A DNA stretch of 25,747 nucleotides from Bacillota bacterium (lineage in GTDB: Bacteria; Bacillota_E; Symbiobacteriia; Symbiobacteriales; Symbiobacteriaceae): contig QGVE01000022.1 in NCBI GenBank assembly GCA_003242675.1, positions 1-25,747 of the forward strand, in the 5' to 3' direction. The notes under the pieces are model-generated. The model was given only the letters and a program-made list of their open reading frames with translations, searched no databases and was not told the DNA's origin. The position numbers and the translations under genes were made by a program. This document shows, piece by piece, positions 6,935 to 15,094 of the stretch; the stretch's first letter is position 1; every line of letters starts with the position of its first letter.

Positions 6935-7396
6935 ATGAGTGTCGAACAACGGTTGCAGGAACTGGGCATCACGCTTCCCGAAGCGCCCAAGCCGGTCGCG
7001 GCCTACGTCCCCTTCGTGCGCAGCGGCGACCTGGTCTTCGTCAGCGGCCAGATCGCCGTGGAGGGCGGCCAGCTGAAGTACAAGGGCAAGGTGGGCAGGG
7101 ACCTCACCCCCGAGGAAGGCTACCAGGCGGCCAGGCTCTGTGCGATCAACACGCTGGCCGTGCTGAAGGCGGCCGTCGGCTCCCTGGACAAGGTGGCGCA
7201 GATCGTGAAGGTGGTCGTCTTCGTCAACAGCGCCGACGGGTTCACGGGGCAGCCGGCGGTGGCGAACGGCGCCTCGGAGCTGTACCAGCAGGTCTTCGGC
7301 GAGGCCGGCCTCCACGCCCGCTCGGCCGTGGGCGTCTCGGAACTGCCCATGGACACGGCCGTGGAGGTCGAGGTCATCGCCCGCATCTCCGCATAG
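6935..7396 (+). CDS. RidA/YjgF/UK114-family protein
   Basis: 153 residues, the larger RidA subgroup. The chain shows the family pattern: [19 protein letters not shown] early, ALCAIN-like helix ([20 protein letters not shown]), [11 protein letters not shown], and the C-terminal [20 protein letters not shown], holding the conserved Arg and Glu near the active site. RidA proper hydrolyses reactive enamine/imine intermediates from amino-acid dehydratases; other subgroups have varied or unknown substrates. ATG 6935 has GGAGGAGG about 12 bases upstream, slightly far. It is followed by a clear terminator, so it ends its transcript. It may share the spmAB transcript, being 54 bases behind spmB. Confidence 0.88.
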   Translation: MSVEQRLQELGITLPEAPKPVAAYVPFVRSGDLVFVSGQIAVEGGQLKYKGKVGRDLTPEEGYQAARLCAINTLAVLKAAVGSLDKVAQIVKVVVFVNSADGFTGQPAVANGASELYQQVFGEAGLHARSAVGVSELPMDTAVEVEVIARISA

Positions 7397-7412
7397 GCGA
7401 GGCAAGCCGGGG

Positions 7413-7440
7413 CAGGCTGCTTAGCAGCAGCCTGTTCTTT
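7413..7440 (+). terminator. Terminator after the RidA-family gene
   Basis: A 9-bp perfect stem (CAGGCTGCT 7413-7421, AGCAGCCTG 7426-7434) with a TAGC loop is followed by TTCTTT. It sits between convergent genes, 2 bases from the stop of the minus-strand gene. Confidence 0.82.
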
Positions 7441-7442
7441 GC

Positions 7443-7901
7443 TCAGTGGGCGAGGAGCGGGGTGATGTCGACGATGTACCGCCCGGGAGCGACGCACTCC
7501 ACGCGCACCCGGGGGTCGTCCAGCCCGAAGGCCGTGGGCGGGTGGCCCTCCGACAGGAGGCACGCGTCGGTCGAGGCGATCAGGTCGTCGAGCCGGAGGA
7601 ACCGGTTGGTGCGGATGCTCCAGAGGACCGGGCTGCCCTCGGGCCCTTGCACTGGTACCAGGAGCGCCGGCCGGGCCCCGTTGCGCCCGATGCCTGCCGC
7701 CTCCAGGTCGACCTGGCAGACGTGCGCGCGCCCCGTCGCGGCCATCCTGGCGCCGGCGCCGACGGTGAGGCGCAGATGGTATTCGTCCCGACCGAGGGAC
7801 CGGCGGACGCTGCCGGAGGCAGTGGCGATCCAGGTCTCAAAGAACGTTCCGAGGTTCAGCTGGATCGGGTGGCGCGCGCGAAGCTCCAACCCGAGTTTCA
7901 C
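7443..7901 (-). CDS. Unrecognised 152-residue protein
   Basis: I place the start at GTG 7901, reading [16 protein letters not shown], because GGGGAGGGAAG lies just upstream; longer frames run back over the divergent rluB gene and are not credible. The protein is soluble-looking, with alternating strands ([58 protein letters not shown]) and a closing [14 protein letters not shown]. It suggests an all-beta or alpha/beta fold. No catalytic motif is evident and I do not recognise the family. It lies alone between RidA and rluB, in a cluster otherwise on the plus strand. Confidence 0.7.
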   Translation of the reverse strand: MKLGLELRARHPIQLNLGTFFETWIATASGSVRRSLGRDEYHLRLTVGAGARMAATGRAHVCQVDLEAAGIGRNGARPALLVPVQGPEGSPVLWSIRTNRFLRLDDLIASTDACLLSEGHPPTAFGLDDPRVRVECVAPGRYIVDITPLLAH

Positions 7902-8000
7902 GGCAGGCTTCCCTCCCCGGAGGCGGCGGACCCGCGGCCGCCGTCGCCACGAAGTACCCCCATCGTATGACCCGCAGCAGAGCATGGTGAGGTGTATCCC

Positions 8001-8972
8001 ATGGCAGATCAACGGCACAGACCGGGGCGTCAGGGCTTTCCCGCCGTGAGGCGGGGCGGCGGTGCCTTCCTTTCGGTGGATGAGCAGCTGCGCGGCCGGC
8101 TGGAGCGCGGGCTGCTCGGCCGGCGGTCCCGGCGCAAGGCGAAGCCCGCGCCGGCGGAGCCTGGGGCGGGCCTGGAGCGCCAGCTGACCGCAGCCGAGCA
8201 GGAGGTGGCCGAGCGGCTCCAGAAGGTGATGGCCCGGGCCGGCGTGGCGTCCCGGCGCCACTGCGAGGCCCTGATCCTGGCCGGACGGGTGACGGTGAAC
8301 GGCCAGGTGGTCACCAAGCTGGGCACCAAGGTGGTGCCCGGCAAGGATGTGATCGAGGTGGACGGGCGCCCTCTCGGCCGGCCCGAGAACAAGGTGTACG
8401 TGATGCTGAACAAGCCGAAGGGCTACGTGTCGACGCTGTACGACCCCCAGGGGCGGCCGAAGGTGATCGATCTCCTGGGGGATGAGGTGGCCGAGCGGGT
8501 CTATCCGGTCGGCCGGCTCGACTATGACTCGGAGGGGCTCCTGCTGCTCACCAACGACGGCGACCTGGCCCACGGCCTCATGCATCCGTCCCGCATGGTC
8601 AAGAAGACGTACATCGTCAAGGTGCGGGGCGTGCCCAGCGCGGCCAAGCTGCGGGCCCTGCAGGAAGGCATCCAGCTGGAGGACGGGCCGACGGCCCCGG
8701 CCGACGTGAAGCTGCTGGAGGTGCGGCCGCCCAACAGCGCCACGCTGTCGATCCGCATCCACGAGGGGCGCAACCGGCAGGTGCGGCGCATGTTCGCCGC
8801 GCTGGGGCATGAGGTGATCCACCTCCGGCGCACGACCCTGGGGCCGCTGAAGCTGGGCGACCTGCCCGTGGGTCAGTGGCGCTACCTGACCGAACAGGAG
8901 GTGGCCGCCCTGTACCGGGCGGCCGGACTGCGCCTCGGCGGCAAGCCCCGCAAGCGCAAGGGGCGCCGGTAG
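8001..8972 (+). CDS. rluB: RluB/RsuA-family pseudouridine synthase
   Basis: 323 residues. ATG 8001 is preferred over GTG 7992 because GGTGAGG lies 8 bases before it. After a basic, probably disordered extension of about 70 residues comes an S4 RNA-binding domain (LQKVMARAGVASRRHCEALI... about 73-120), then the catalytic domain with MLNKPKG, PVGRLDYDSEGLLLLTNDG (catalytic Asp174) and GRNRQVRRMFAALGH. The family isomerises one uridine in large or small rRNA; RluB makes psi2605 in 23S rRNA. Location near spmAB, as in Bacillus, favours RluB. The C-terminus is Lys/Arg-rich (GGKPRKRKGRR). The long N-terminal extension is unusual; normal members start near the S4 domain. An internal start cannot be excluded. 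Confidence 0.9.
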   Translation: MADQRHRPGRQGFPAVRRGGGAFLSVDEQLRGRLERGLLGRRSRRKAKPAPAEPGAGLERQLTAAEQEVAERLQKVMARAGVASRRHCEALILAGRVTVNGQVVTKLGTKVVPGKDVIEVDGRPLGRPENKVYVMLNKPKGYVSTLYDPQGRPKVIDLLGDEVAERVYPVGRLDYDSEGLLLLTNDGDLAHGLMHPSRMVKKTYIVKVRGVPSAAKLRALQEGIQLEDGPTAPADVKLLEVRPPNSATLSIRIHEGRNRQVRRMFAALGHEVIHLRRTTLGPLKLGDLPVGQWRYLTEQEVAALYRAAGLRLGGKPRKRKGRR

Positions 8973-9171
8973 CCACCCACCGGCGCATGAGAGGAAAAGT
9001 CAGGGCGCTCTCCGAATGTGGATATCGGGAGCGCCTTCCCGCGTCCACGCGACGGGAAGTGCGCTCCCGCGAAAATTCCGCCTGGCCGGCCACCGCGGCC
9101 GTGGGTGGGCCGGGACCGCCCCGCCCCGAACACGCCCGGGCTCAGGGGGCCAGAGGAGTGAGGTGACAGGA

Positions 9172-10266
<1,095 letters not shown>

Positions 10267-10285
10267 AACCGAGGAGGTAAGACGG

Positions 10286-10633
10286 TTGGCCTATACCCTG
10301 CAGACCTTCATCCACCGCAAGGTGTTTGGCAACTACCTGTCCAAGTGCAAGCCGCTGACCTACCGCAGGGAGGACTGGCTCCACCTCACCCGCGGGCGCG
10401 AGCGCACCGTGCGGCTGATCATCCGCGCGATGCTGGGCGTGCCCAGCGCCCACCACGGCCCCAACGAGCACGCCATGTGGTGCTTCCAGTTCCCCAAGGG
10501 CTCGGTGCTCACCGTCTACCTGCACCGCGGCACGGTGGCGGAGATCAGCACCTACGAGGCGGACAAGGAGGAGCTGGAGGAGGCCGTGGACTACCTGCTG
10601 GAAGAGGTGGCGGCACGGCTCCGGCAGCTCTGA
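10286..10633 (+). CDS. Unrecognised 115-residue protein, TTG start
   Basis: The frame has a TTG at 10286 with GAGGAGGT 7 bases upstream; no better start exists after the preceding stop. It begins MAYTLQTFIHRKVFGNYLSK. A central segment, HHGPNEHAMWCFQFPKGSVLTVYLH, suggests strands around a His/Trp/Cys-containing core. The tail is an acidic amphipathic helix (EADKEELEEAVDYLLEEV). It sits 19 bases behind the ABC ATPase gene and 39 before the next, so an operon is likely. Family unknown. Confidence 0.75.
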   Translation: MAYTLQTFIHRKVFGNYLSKCKPLTYRREDWLHLTRGRERTVRLIIRAMLGVPSAHHGPNEHAMWCFQFPKGSVLTVYLHRGTVAEISTYEADKEELEEAVDYLLEEVAARLRQL

Positions 10634-10672
10634 GTCCGGCAGCGGAGCCGGGGCCACAGGAGGAGGATCGCG

Positions 10673-11422
10673 TTGCACTGGTGGGATGAGACGGAGGCCC
10701 GCATCCACCGCACCCCGTCGGCCGCGGAACTGGGCCTGGGCCTGTGGCAGCGGCTGGTGCAGGCCGGGCTGGACCCCGAAGCGGCGTTCCTCACCGCCTA
10801 CGACCTGGCCGCGCTCCAGCTCCTCTGCGCCGACCTGGTGAAGCTGGTGGACAGCCTCCTGCAGGTGGCCGACGGCGACCGCCAGGCCTGGCGGCGCCAC
10901 GCCCTGGCCCTGCTGCGGTGGACGCACACCGCGGAGTCGTGGACCCGGGAGACCGCCGCGGCGACCAACCGTCTCCTGGACAGCCTGGACCTGGATCCGT
11001 CGACCCTCGCCGCCCGGGAAGAGGCCGGGGAGGATGAGCCGGCGGGGGAGCTTTCCCCCGAGGAGGAGGCGAAGCTGGAGGGCCGCTACCGCCACTGGCA
11101 CCTGCTGTACGAGCGGCTCGATCTCAAGCTGGACTCCATGGGGCTGGAGCCGGCGATCCGCCGGGGGACGGCGCGGACCCTGGCCCGCCTCTACGAGGAG
11201 TCGGTGGTGACCTTCCGGCTGCTCTCCGGCCTCAGCCGGGACACCCAGCCGCGCTTCGGGCGCGTGGCGAAGCTGCTGCTGCAGATCAACACCGCGTGGC
11301 ACTTCGACCTGGGGCCCTACGTGCTCGGGTCCGGTCAGGCGCGCCCGGACGGCGGGGGGACGGTGGGGCTGGCGACCTGGCTGCTGCTGGCCGCGCGCGA
11401 CCCGGATGTGCCCACGGCTTGA
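10673..11422 (+). CDS. Unrecognised helical 249-residue protein, TTG start
   Basis: TTG 10673 follows GGAGGAGGA at good spacing. The protein is almost all helix: an N-terminal bundle (residues 1-110) rich in Leu, Ala and Trp, an acidic linker around 113-135 (EEAGEDEPAGELSPEEE), and a second bundle with TARTLARLYEESVVTFRLLS. It ends VGLATWLLLAARDPDVPTA. No signal peptide, no clear membrane helix, no catalytic motif. It closes the probable ABC ATPase operon, and the strong promoter of the downstream RNA begins only about 20 bases after its stop. Function unknown. Confidence 0.75.
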   Translation: MHWWDETEARIHRTPSAAELGLGLWQRLVQAGLDPEAAFLTAYDLAALQLLCADLVKLVDSLLQVADGDRQAWRRHALALLRWTHTAESWTRETAAATNRLLDSLDLDPSTLAAREEAGEDEPAGELSPEEEAKLEGRYRHWHLLYERLDLKLDSMGLEPAIRRGTARTLARLYEESVVTFRLLSGLSRDTQPRFGRVAKLLLQINTAWHFDLGPYVLGSGQARPDGGGTVGLATWLLLAARDPDVPTA

Positions 11423-11440
11423 TGCGCAATTCTCTTAACC

Positions 11441-11469
11441 TTGACAGAAAGCACAGCGCAGGTTATGAT
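11441..11469 (+). promoter_or_regulatory. Near-consensus sigma-A promoter of the structured RNA
   Basis: TTGACA (11441-11446) and TATGAT (11464-11469) with exactly 17 bases between. The -35 is perfect and the -10 matches 5 of 6. It is the strongest promoter in the window and starts transcription near 11476. It drives the unidentified RNA that follows, and possibly rny by readthrough. Confidence 0.88.
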
Positions 11470-11475
11470 GAAGTG

Positions 11476-11720
11476 AGGTCCGCCACTTTGTGCGAGCCAT
11501 TGGTTGTGCGATAGATGTGCCGTTACCCGGTTGAGCTGGTAACCACGGGCAGTCGCCCCGTGTTTTGCTATAGACATATCCCCTAAGGGGGATTTTCCCT
11601 CAGGGTTTATCATGCTGGCAAAACCGATCTGATCGACAACCCGCGCGCCGGCCTCAGGGGCGGCGTGTGCACTATATGGCGAGCACGGAGGACGGACCGG
11701 AATCTGGTCCGTTTTTCTTT
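11476..11720 (+). ncRNA. Unidentified structured RNA upstream of rny
   Basis: About 245 nt lie between a near-perfect promoter and a terminator, with no credible ORF. Ends pair: GGTCCG 11477-11482 with CGGACC 11693-11698, then GTGC-GA-GCCAT (11490-11500) with ATGGC-GA-GCAC (11676-11686), giving a stem interrupted by tandem G.A pairs. Inside are hairpins GTTACC/GGTAAC (11522-11543), CACGGG/CCCGTG (11544-11562), and a stem GTTTTGC/GCAAAAC (11562-11568, 11618-11624) enclosing ATCCCC/GGGGAT (11578-11593). The shape is a multi-branched junction. It is not 6S-like, and I see none of the hallmarks of the T-box, FMN, SAM, c-di-AMP or c-di-GMP classes. It may be a standalone RNA or an rny leader; the 3' arm of the end stem also forms the terminator. 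Confidence 0.65.
11693..11720 (+). terminator. Terminator/attenuator after the structured RNA
   Basis: CGGACC (11693-11698) pairs with GGTCCG (11706-11711) across a 7-nt loop, followed by TTTTTCTTTT. It is a good intrinsic terminator 40 bases upstream of rny. The first arm can instead pair with GGTCCG at 11477-11482, so closing the long RNA stem would melt the terminator. This gives a switch-like choice. Confidence 0.8.
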
Positions 11721-11760
11721 TCCCTCGATTGTGCAACTTCAAAATGCGGACGGATAGGAG

Positions 11761-13314
11761 GTGAAGACAATTCTCTATGCCGTTGTTGCCGTCGTCGCGC
11801 TGATAATCGGTGGGGCGGCCGGTGTAGCCGGCGGGTACTACTGGTTTCAGCGTGAGTCGCAGCGGAAGCTGAACTCCGCCGAGGCGCGGGCCCGCCACAT
11901 CGTGGACGAAGCCCTGCGGGAAGCGGAAGCTAAGAAGAAGGAAGCCATCCTGGAGGCCAAGGAAGAGGTTCACAGGCTGCGCACCGAGGCCGAGCGGGAG
12001 CTGAAGGAGCGCCGCGCCGAGCTCCAGCGGCTGGAGCGCCGGGTGCTCCAGAAGGAGGAGCAGCTCGACCGCAAGGTGGAGCAGCTGGAGCGGAAGGAAG
12101 AGGCCCTGAACCGCAAGGAGCGGGAGCTCGACCGCAAGAACCAGCAGGTGCAGGAGCTCATCAACAAGCAGCTCGCCGAGCTGGAGCGCATCTCGCAGCT
12201 TTCGCGCGAGGAAGCGCGCGAGCTGTTCCTGAAGCAGGTGGAGCAGGAGGCCCGAGCCGATGCCGCGAAGCTGATGCGGGAGATCGACGCGGAGGCCCGG
12301 GAGAACGCGGAAAGGCGGGCCCGGGAGCTCGTGGGTCTCGCCATCCAGCGGGTTGCGGCCGATCACACCTCGGAGCTGACCGTCACGGTCGTCTCCCTGC
12401 CCAACGACGAGATGAAGGGCCGGATCATCGGCCGGGAAGGGCGGAACATCCGGACCCTGGAGACGCTCACCGGCGTGGATCTCATCATCGACGATACGCC
12501 CGAGGCGGTTGTGCTGTCGGCGTTCGACCCGGTGCGGCGTGAGATCGCCAAGATCGCGCTGCAGAAGCTGATCCAGGACGGGCGCATCCACCCCGCCCGC
12601 ATCGAGGAGATGGTGGAGAAGGCGCAGAAGGAAGTGGAGGCCCGCATCCGCGAGGAGGGCGACGCCGCCTGCTTCGAGCTGGGCATCCACAACCTGCACC
12701 CGGAGCTGGTGAAGCTGCTGGGCCGCCTGAAGTTCCGCACCTCATACGGGCAGAACGTGCTGAAGCACTCCATCGAGGTGGCGCACCTGGCCGGCATCAT
12801 GGCCGCCGAGCTGGGCGTCAACGTGGAGGTCGCGAAGCGGGCCGGGCTCCTGCACGACATCGGCAAGGCGGTGGACCACGAGATCGAAGGCTCCCACGTG
12901 GCCATCGGCGTCAGCCTGTTGCGCAAGTACAAGGAGCACCCCGACGTGATCCACGCCATGGAGTGCCACCACGGCGACGTCGAGCCCCGCTCGGTCGAGG
13001 CGCACCTGGTGGCCGCGGCCGACGCCATTTCGGCCTCCCGACCCGGGGCCCGGCGGGAGACCCTGGAGACGTACATCAAGCGGCTGGAGAAGCTGGAAGC
13101 CCTGGCGGACAGCTTCGAAGGCGTCGAGAAGTCCTACGCGATCCAGGCCGGGCGCGAGATCCGGGTCATGGTGAAGCCGGACCGGGTCGACGACTACGGC
13201 GCGATCAAGCTGACCAAGGAGATCGCGCGGAAGATCGAGGAGGAGCTCGAGTATCCCGGGCAGATCCGGGTCGTCGTCGTGCGGGAGACGCGTGCGGTGG
13301 AGTACGCCCGCTGA
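11761..13314 (+). CDS. rny: Ribonuclease Y
   Basis: 517 residues if GTG 11761 is used; B. subtilis RNase Y is 520. A membrane helix (about 4-22) is followed by a long coiled coil (about 30-200), a KH domain with the [11 protein letters not shown] loop (220-230), and an HD domain with [11 protein letters not shown] (His336) and [10 protein letters not shown] (His365, Asp366). The enzyme starts decay of mRNAs at the membrane. The start is odd: the in-frame stop TAG is 11755-11757 and AGGAGGTG spans 11756-11763, so the Shine-Dalgarno overlaps the GTG. An in-frame ATT at 11770 has ideal spacing and keeps the membrane helix. It is preceded by a terminator, so expression may depend on readthrough from the RNA promoter. 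Confidence 0.95.
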   Translation: MKTILYAVVAVVALIIGGAAGVAGGYYWFQRESQRKLNSAEARARHIVDEALREAEAKKKEAILEAKEEVHRLRTEAERELKERRAELQRLERRVLQKEEQLDRKVEQLERKEEALNRKERELDRKNQQVQELINKQLAELERISQLSREEARELFLKQVEQEARADAAKLMREIDAEARENAERRARELVGLAIQRVAADHTSELTVTVVSLPNDEMKGRIIGREGRNIRTLETLTGVDLIIDDTPEAVVLSAFDPVRREIAKIALQKLIQDGRIHPARIEEMVEKAQKEVEARIREEGDAACFELGIHNLHPELVKLLGRLKFRTSYGQNVLKHSIEVAHLAGIMAAELGVNVEVAKRAGLLHDIGKAVDHEIEGSHVAIGVSLLRKYKEHPDVIHAMECHHGDVEPRSVEAHLVAAADAISASRPGARRETLETYIKRLEKLEALADSFEGVEKSYAIQAGREIRVMVKPDRVDDYGAIKLTKEIARKIEEELEYPGQIRVVVVRETRAVEYAR

Positions 13315-13370
13315 CCGGGCGAACCTTTCGCACGGCGCAGACGTCTAACAGAAGGGAAAGGCACAGGCAC

Positions 13371-13402
13371 TGCGCCGACAAGCTTTCTGAGCTGTCGGCG
13401 CA
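13371..13402 (+). other. Long hairpin between rny and the next gene
   Basis: TGCGCCGACA (13371-13380) and TGTCGGCGCA (13393-13402) pair perfectly over 10 bp, and the loop can add three more pairs (GCT/AGC). No T-run follows, so it is not a standard terminator. It may be an mRNA processing or stability element in the rny transcript. Confidence 0.5.
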
Positions 13403-13464
13403 GCCTTGCTCGGGCAGTAGCTCGTTCGGGGAACATGGCTTCCCCGGGAAGGAGGCATGATGGG

Positions 13465-13980
13465 GTGAACAAGCGCAGGGGGGACGAGCCCTCGGTTCGC
13501 ACCATTCAGCTTCTCGTCAGCTATGCCATTCGCTACCCCGAAATCGCCACGGTGCGCTACGATCCGGGTCGCCATGCCCTGCGTCTCTCCTTCCTGGTGA
13601 AGGGCCCGCTGACGGAAGAGGAGTTCTCGGCGGCAGCCGACCGCATCCGGGAGACCCTGGAGGTCTATCACCTGATGAACCAGCGGGAGGCCGAGCTCGT
13701 CGAGGTCCGCCAGACGGCGTTTGGGGAGCTGAACACCATTGCCGTCGAGCGGGACGTGCACAGCCTCAGCCCCGAGGAGCTCTACACCGTGGTGGCGGTC
13801 ATGCGGTCGCTCTTCCAGCAGCGGCTCCTCACCGAACCGATGGAGTACTTCGGCGAGGAAGAGCTGATGGCGCAGGACGAGCTGATCGAGGAGGTCATGG
13901 CCTCCCTCAGCAACCAGCGGCAGCAGCCCAACCTCTACGCTATGCGGGAGAACGGCAGGCTGATGATCTTCCACAAGTAA
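13465..13980 (+). CDS. Unrecognised 171-residue protein between rny and ymdB
   Basis: GTG 13465 lies 9 bases after AAGGAGG. A four-codon frame, ATG ATG GGG TGA (13457-13468), overlaps this start and may couple translation. The protein starts MNKRRGDEPSVRTIQLLVSY. It has an alpha/beta N-terminal half (YPEIATVRYDPGRHALRLSFLVKG), a helix with REAELVEVRQTAFGELNTIAVERDVHSLSPEELYTVVAVM (the last 19 residues form a strong helix), and an acidic C-terminal helix. No motif is recognised. Its position between rny and ymdB suggests a link to RNA or biofilm/sporulation control, but only by context. A strong hairpin ends the transcript. Confidence 0.82.
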   Translation: MNKRRGDEPSVRTIQLLVSYAIRYPEIATVRYDPGRHALRLSFLVKGPLTEEEFSAAADRIRETLEVYHLMNQREAELVEVRQTAFGELNTIAVERDVHSLSPEELYTVVAVMRSLFQQRLLTEPMEYFGEEELMAQDELIEEVMASLSNQRQQPNLYAMRENGRLMIFHK

Positions 13981-13996
13981 GTTATCCGCCAAAGAC

Positions 13997-14039
13997 GGGC
14001 CGGTCGGCCCCTCAACCGGAGGGCGCCGACCGGCCCTTT
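13997..14039 (+). terminator. Terminator of the rny transcript
   Basis: A perfect 12-bp stem (GGGCCGGTCGGC 13997-14008 with 14025-14036) encloses a second 5-bp stem (CCCTC/GAGGG) and is followed by TTT. It lies 17 bases after the stop of the gene behind rny. The T-run is short, as elsewhere in this GC-rich window. Confidence 0.78.
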
Positions 14040-14163
14040 CGCGTGCCGGGGACGCCGAGCTGCAAGTTTGTTGGGGGATTTGCGAACTTTGGCGCTTCCG
14101 GCTGCGTATTGATTGGTGAGCGCACGATGTGATTCCAGTCCGCCCCAGTACCGCCGGGTCGGG

Positions 14164-14169
14164 TATAAT
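14164..14169 (+). promoter_or_regulatory. -10 element of the ymdB promoter
   Basis: A perfect TATAAT lies 53 bases upstream of the ymdB start, in a 242-base non-coding gap after a terminator. At 17 bases upstream the -35 position reads CGCCCC, a poor match, so an activator may be needed. Further upstream, around 14064-14090, an imperfect inverted repeat (AAGTTTG...CGAACTT) could be an operator. Confidence 0.45.
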
Positions 14170-14222
14170 AAGCATATCGCGAACGGTGGGAAAAGCTGGT
14201 GAGAGACTGGAGGCGCTGCGCT

Positions 14223-15044
14223 TTGCGCATCTTGTTCTTTGGTGACGTGTACGGTCGTGTGGGGCGGGAGGTGGTAGCGCGGCGGCTGGGCCCGCTGGTG
14301 AAGGAGACCGGTGCCGACGCCGTGATCGTCAACGGTGAGAACGCCGCCGGGGGCAAGGGCATCACCGCCCAGATCTGCCGGGAGCTGTTCTCACTGGGCG
14401 TCGACGTGATCACGCTGGGCAACCACGCCTTCGACAAGCGGGAGATCGCCACGTACATCGATGGAGAACCGCGCCTGGTCCGTCCGCTGAACTACCCTCC
14501 CGGAACGCCGGGGGCCGGCTCGTACATTCTGCGCCGCGGCAGCCAGCCCGTGATGGCCGTGGTGCAGGTGCAGGGGCGGGTGTACTCGCCGCAGCTCCTG
14601 GAGGACCCCTTCCGGGCCGTGGAGGGGGAAGTGGAGCGGCTCAGGCAGACCACGCCGGTCATCGTCGTCGACTGTCACGCGGAGGCCACGTCGGAGAAGC
14701 AGGCGATGGGGTGGTTCCTGGACGGTCGGGTAAGCGCCGTCATCGGCACGCACACCCATGTGCAGACGGCGGACGAGATCATCCTGCCGGGCGGGACGGC
14801 CTACGTGACCGATGTGGGCATGTGCGGCCCGTGGGTGTCGGTGATCGGCGCCGAACGCGAGCTGGTGCTGGAGCGGTTCCTGACGCAGCGCCCCGTCAGG
14901 CTGGAGGCGGCGCGGGGCCCGGCGATCCTGTCGGCGGTGCTCATTGAGGTGGATGAGGCGACCGGCCGGGCGACCAGCATCCAGCGGATATTTGAACGAG
15001 AAGTGGCGACAGAACCACTTGCTAGTGTCTTTGGAAGATGGTAG
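14223..15044 (+). CDS. ymdB: YmdB-type calcineurin-like phosphodiesterase
   Basis: 273 residues; Bacillus YmdB is about 264. I place the start at TTG 14223, with GGAGG 9 bases upstream, because the family begins MRILFFGDVYG exactly there; the upstream GTG 14199 adds an unconserved leader. Metal-site motifs are intact: GDVYGRVGR, VNGENAAGGKGIT, LGNHAFDKREI, DCHAEATSEKQAMG and GTHTHVQTADEIILPGGTAYVTDVG (last part about residues 185-200). YmdB hydrolyses cyclic nucleotides in vitro and controls biofilm versus motility genes in Bacillus. It is followed by spoVS, whose likely promoter overlaps the ymdB stop. Confidence 0.94.
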   Translation: MRILFFGDVYGRVGREVVARRLGPLVKETGADAVIVNGENAAGGKGITAQICRELFSLGVDVITLGNHAFDKREIATYIDGEPRLVRPLNYPPGTPGAGSYILRRGSQPVMAVVQVQGRVYSPQLLEDPFRAVEGEVERLRQTTPVIVVDCHAEATSEKQAMGWFLDGRVSAVIGTHTHVQTADEIILPGGTAYVTDVGMCGPWVSVIGAERELVLERFLTQRPVRLEAARGPAILSAVLIEVDEATGRATSIQRIFEREVATEPLASVFGRW

Positions 15045-15047
15045 TAT
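15019..15047 (+). promoter_or_regulatory. Promoter of spoVS, overlapping the ymdB stop
   Basis: TTGCTA (15019-15024) and TAGTAT (15042-15047) are 17 bases apart; each matches the sigma-A consensus at 4 of 6. The TAG of ymdB (15042-15044) is the first half of the -10. The -10 ends 47 bases before the spoVS ATG. No good sigma-H match is visible, although spoVS is sigma-H driven in Bacillus. Confidence 0.5.
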
Positions 15048-15094
15048 ATTAGCAACTCAGCAACCACCAAAGTCCAGTGGAGGGGACGTTGGCT

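Noticed and set aside
6221..7405. 394-codon minus-strand frame opposite spmB and the RidA-family gene
   Set aside because: Covers two well-recognised plus-strand genes and has no conserved motif.
7902..8822. Extension of the minus-strand unknown gene back across rluB
   Set aside because: The extra part is the antisense shadow of rluB; the GTG at 7901 has its own ribosome site.
9004..9035. Hairpin GGCGCTC/GAGCGCC after rluB as a terminator
   Set aside because: The 7-bp stem has an 18-base loop and only TT follows; too weak to call.
11476..11720. 6S RNA, T-box or a known riboswitch
   Set aside because: The branched junction does not look like the single-rod 6S fold, and no T-box, FMN, SAM, cobalamin, c-di-AMP or c-di-GMP motif was found by eye.
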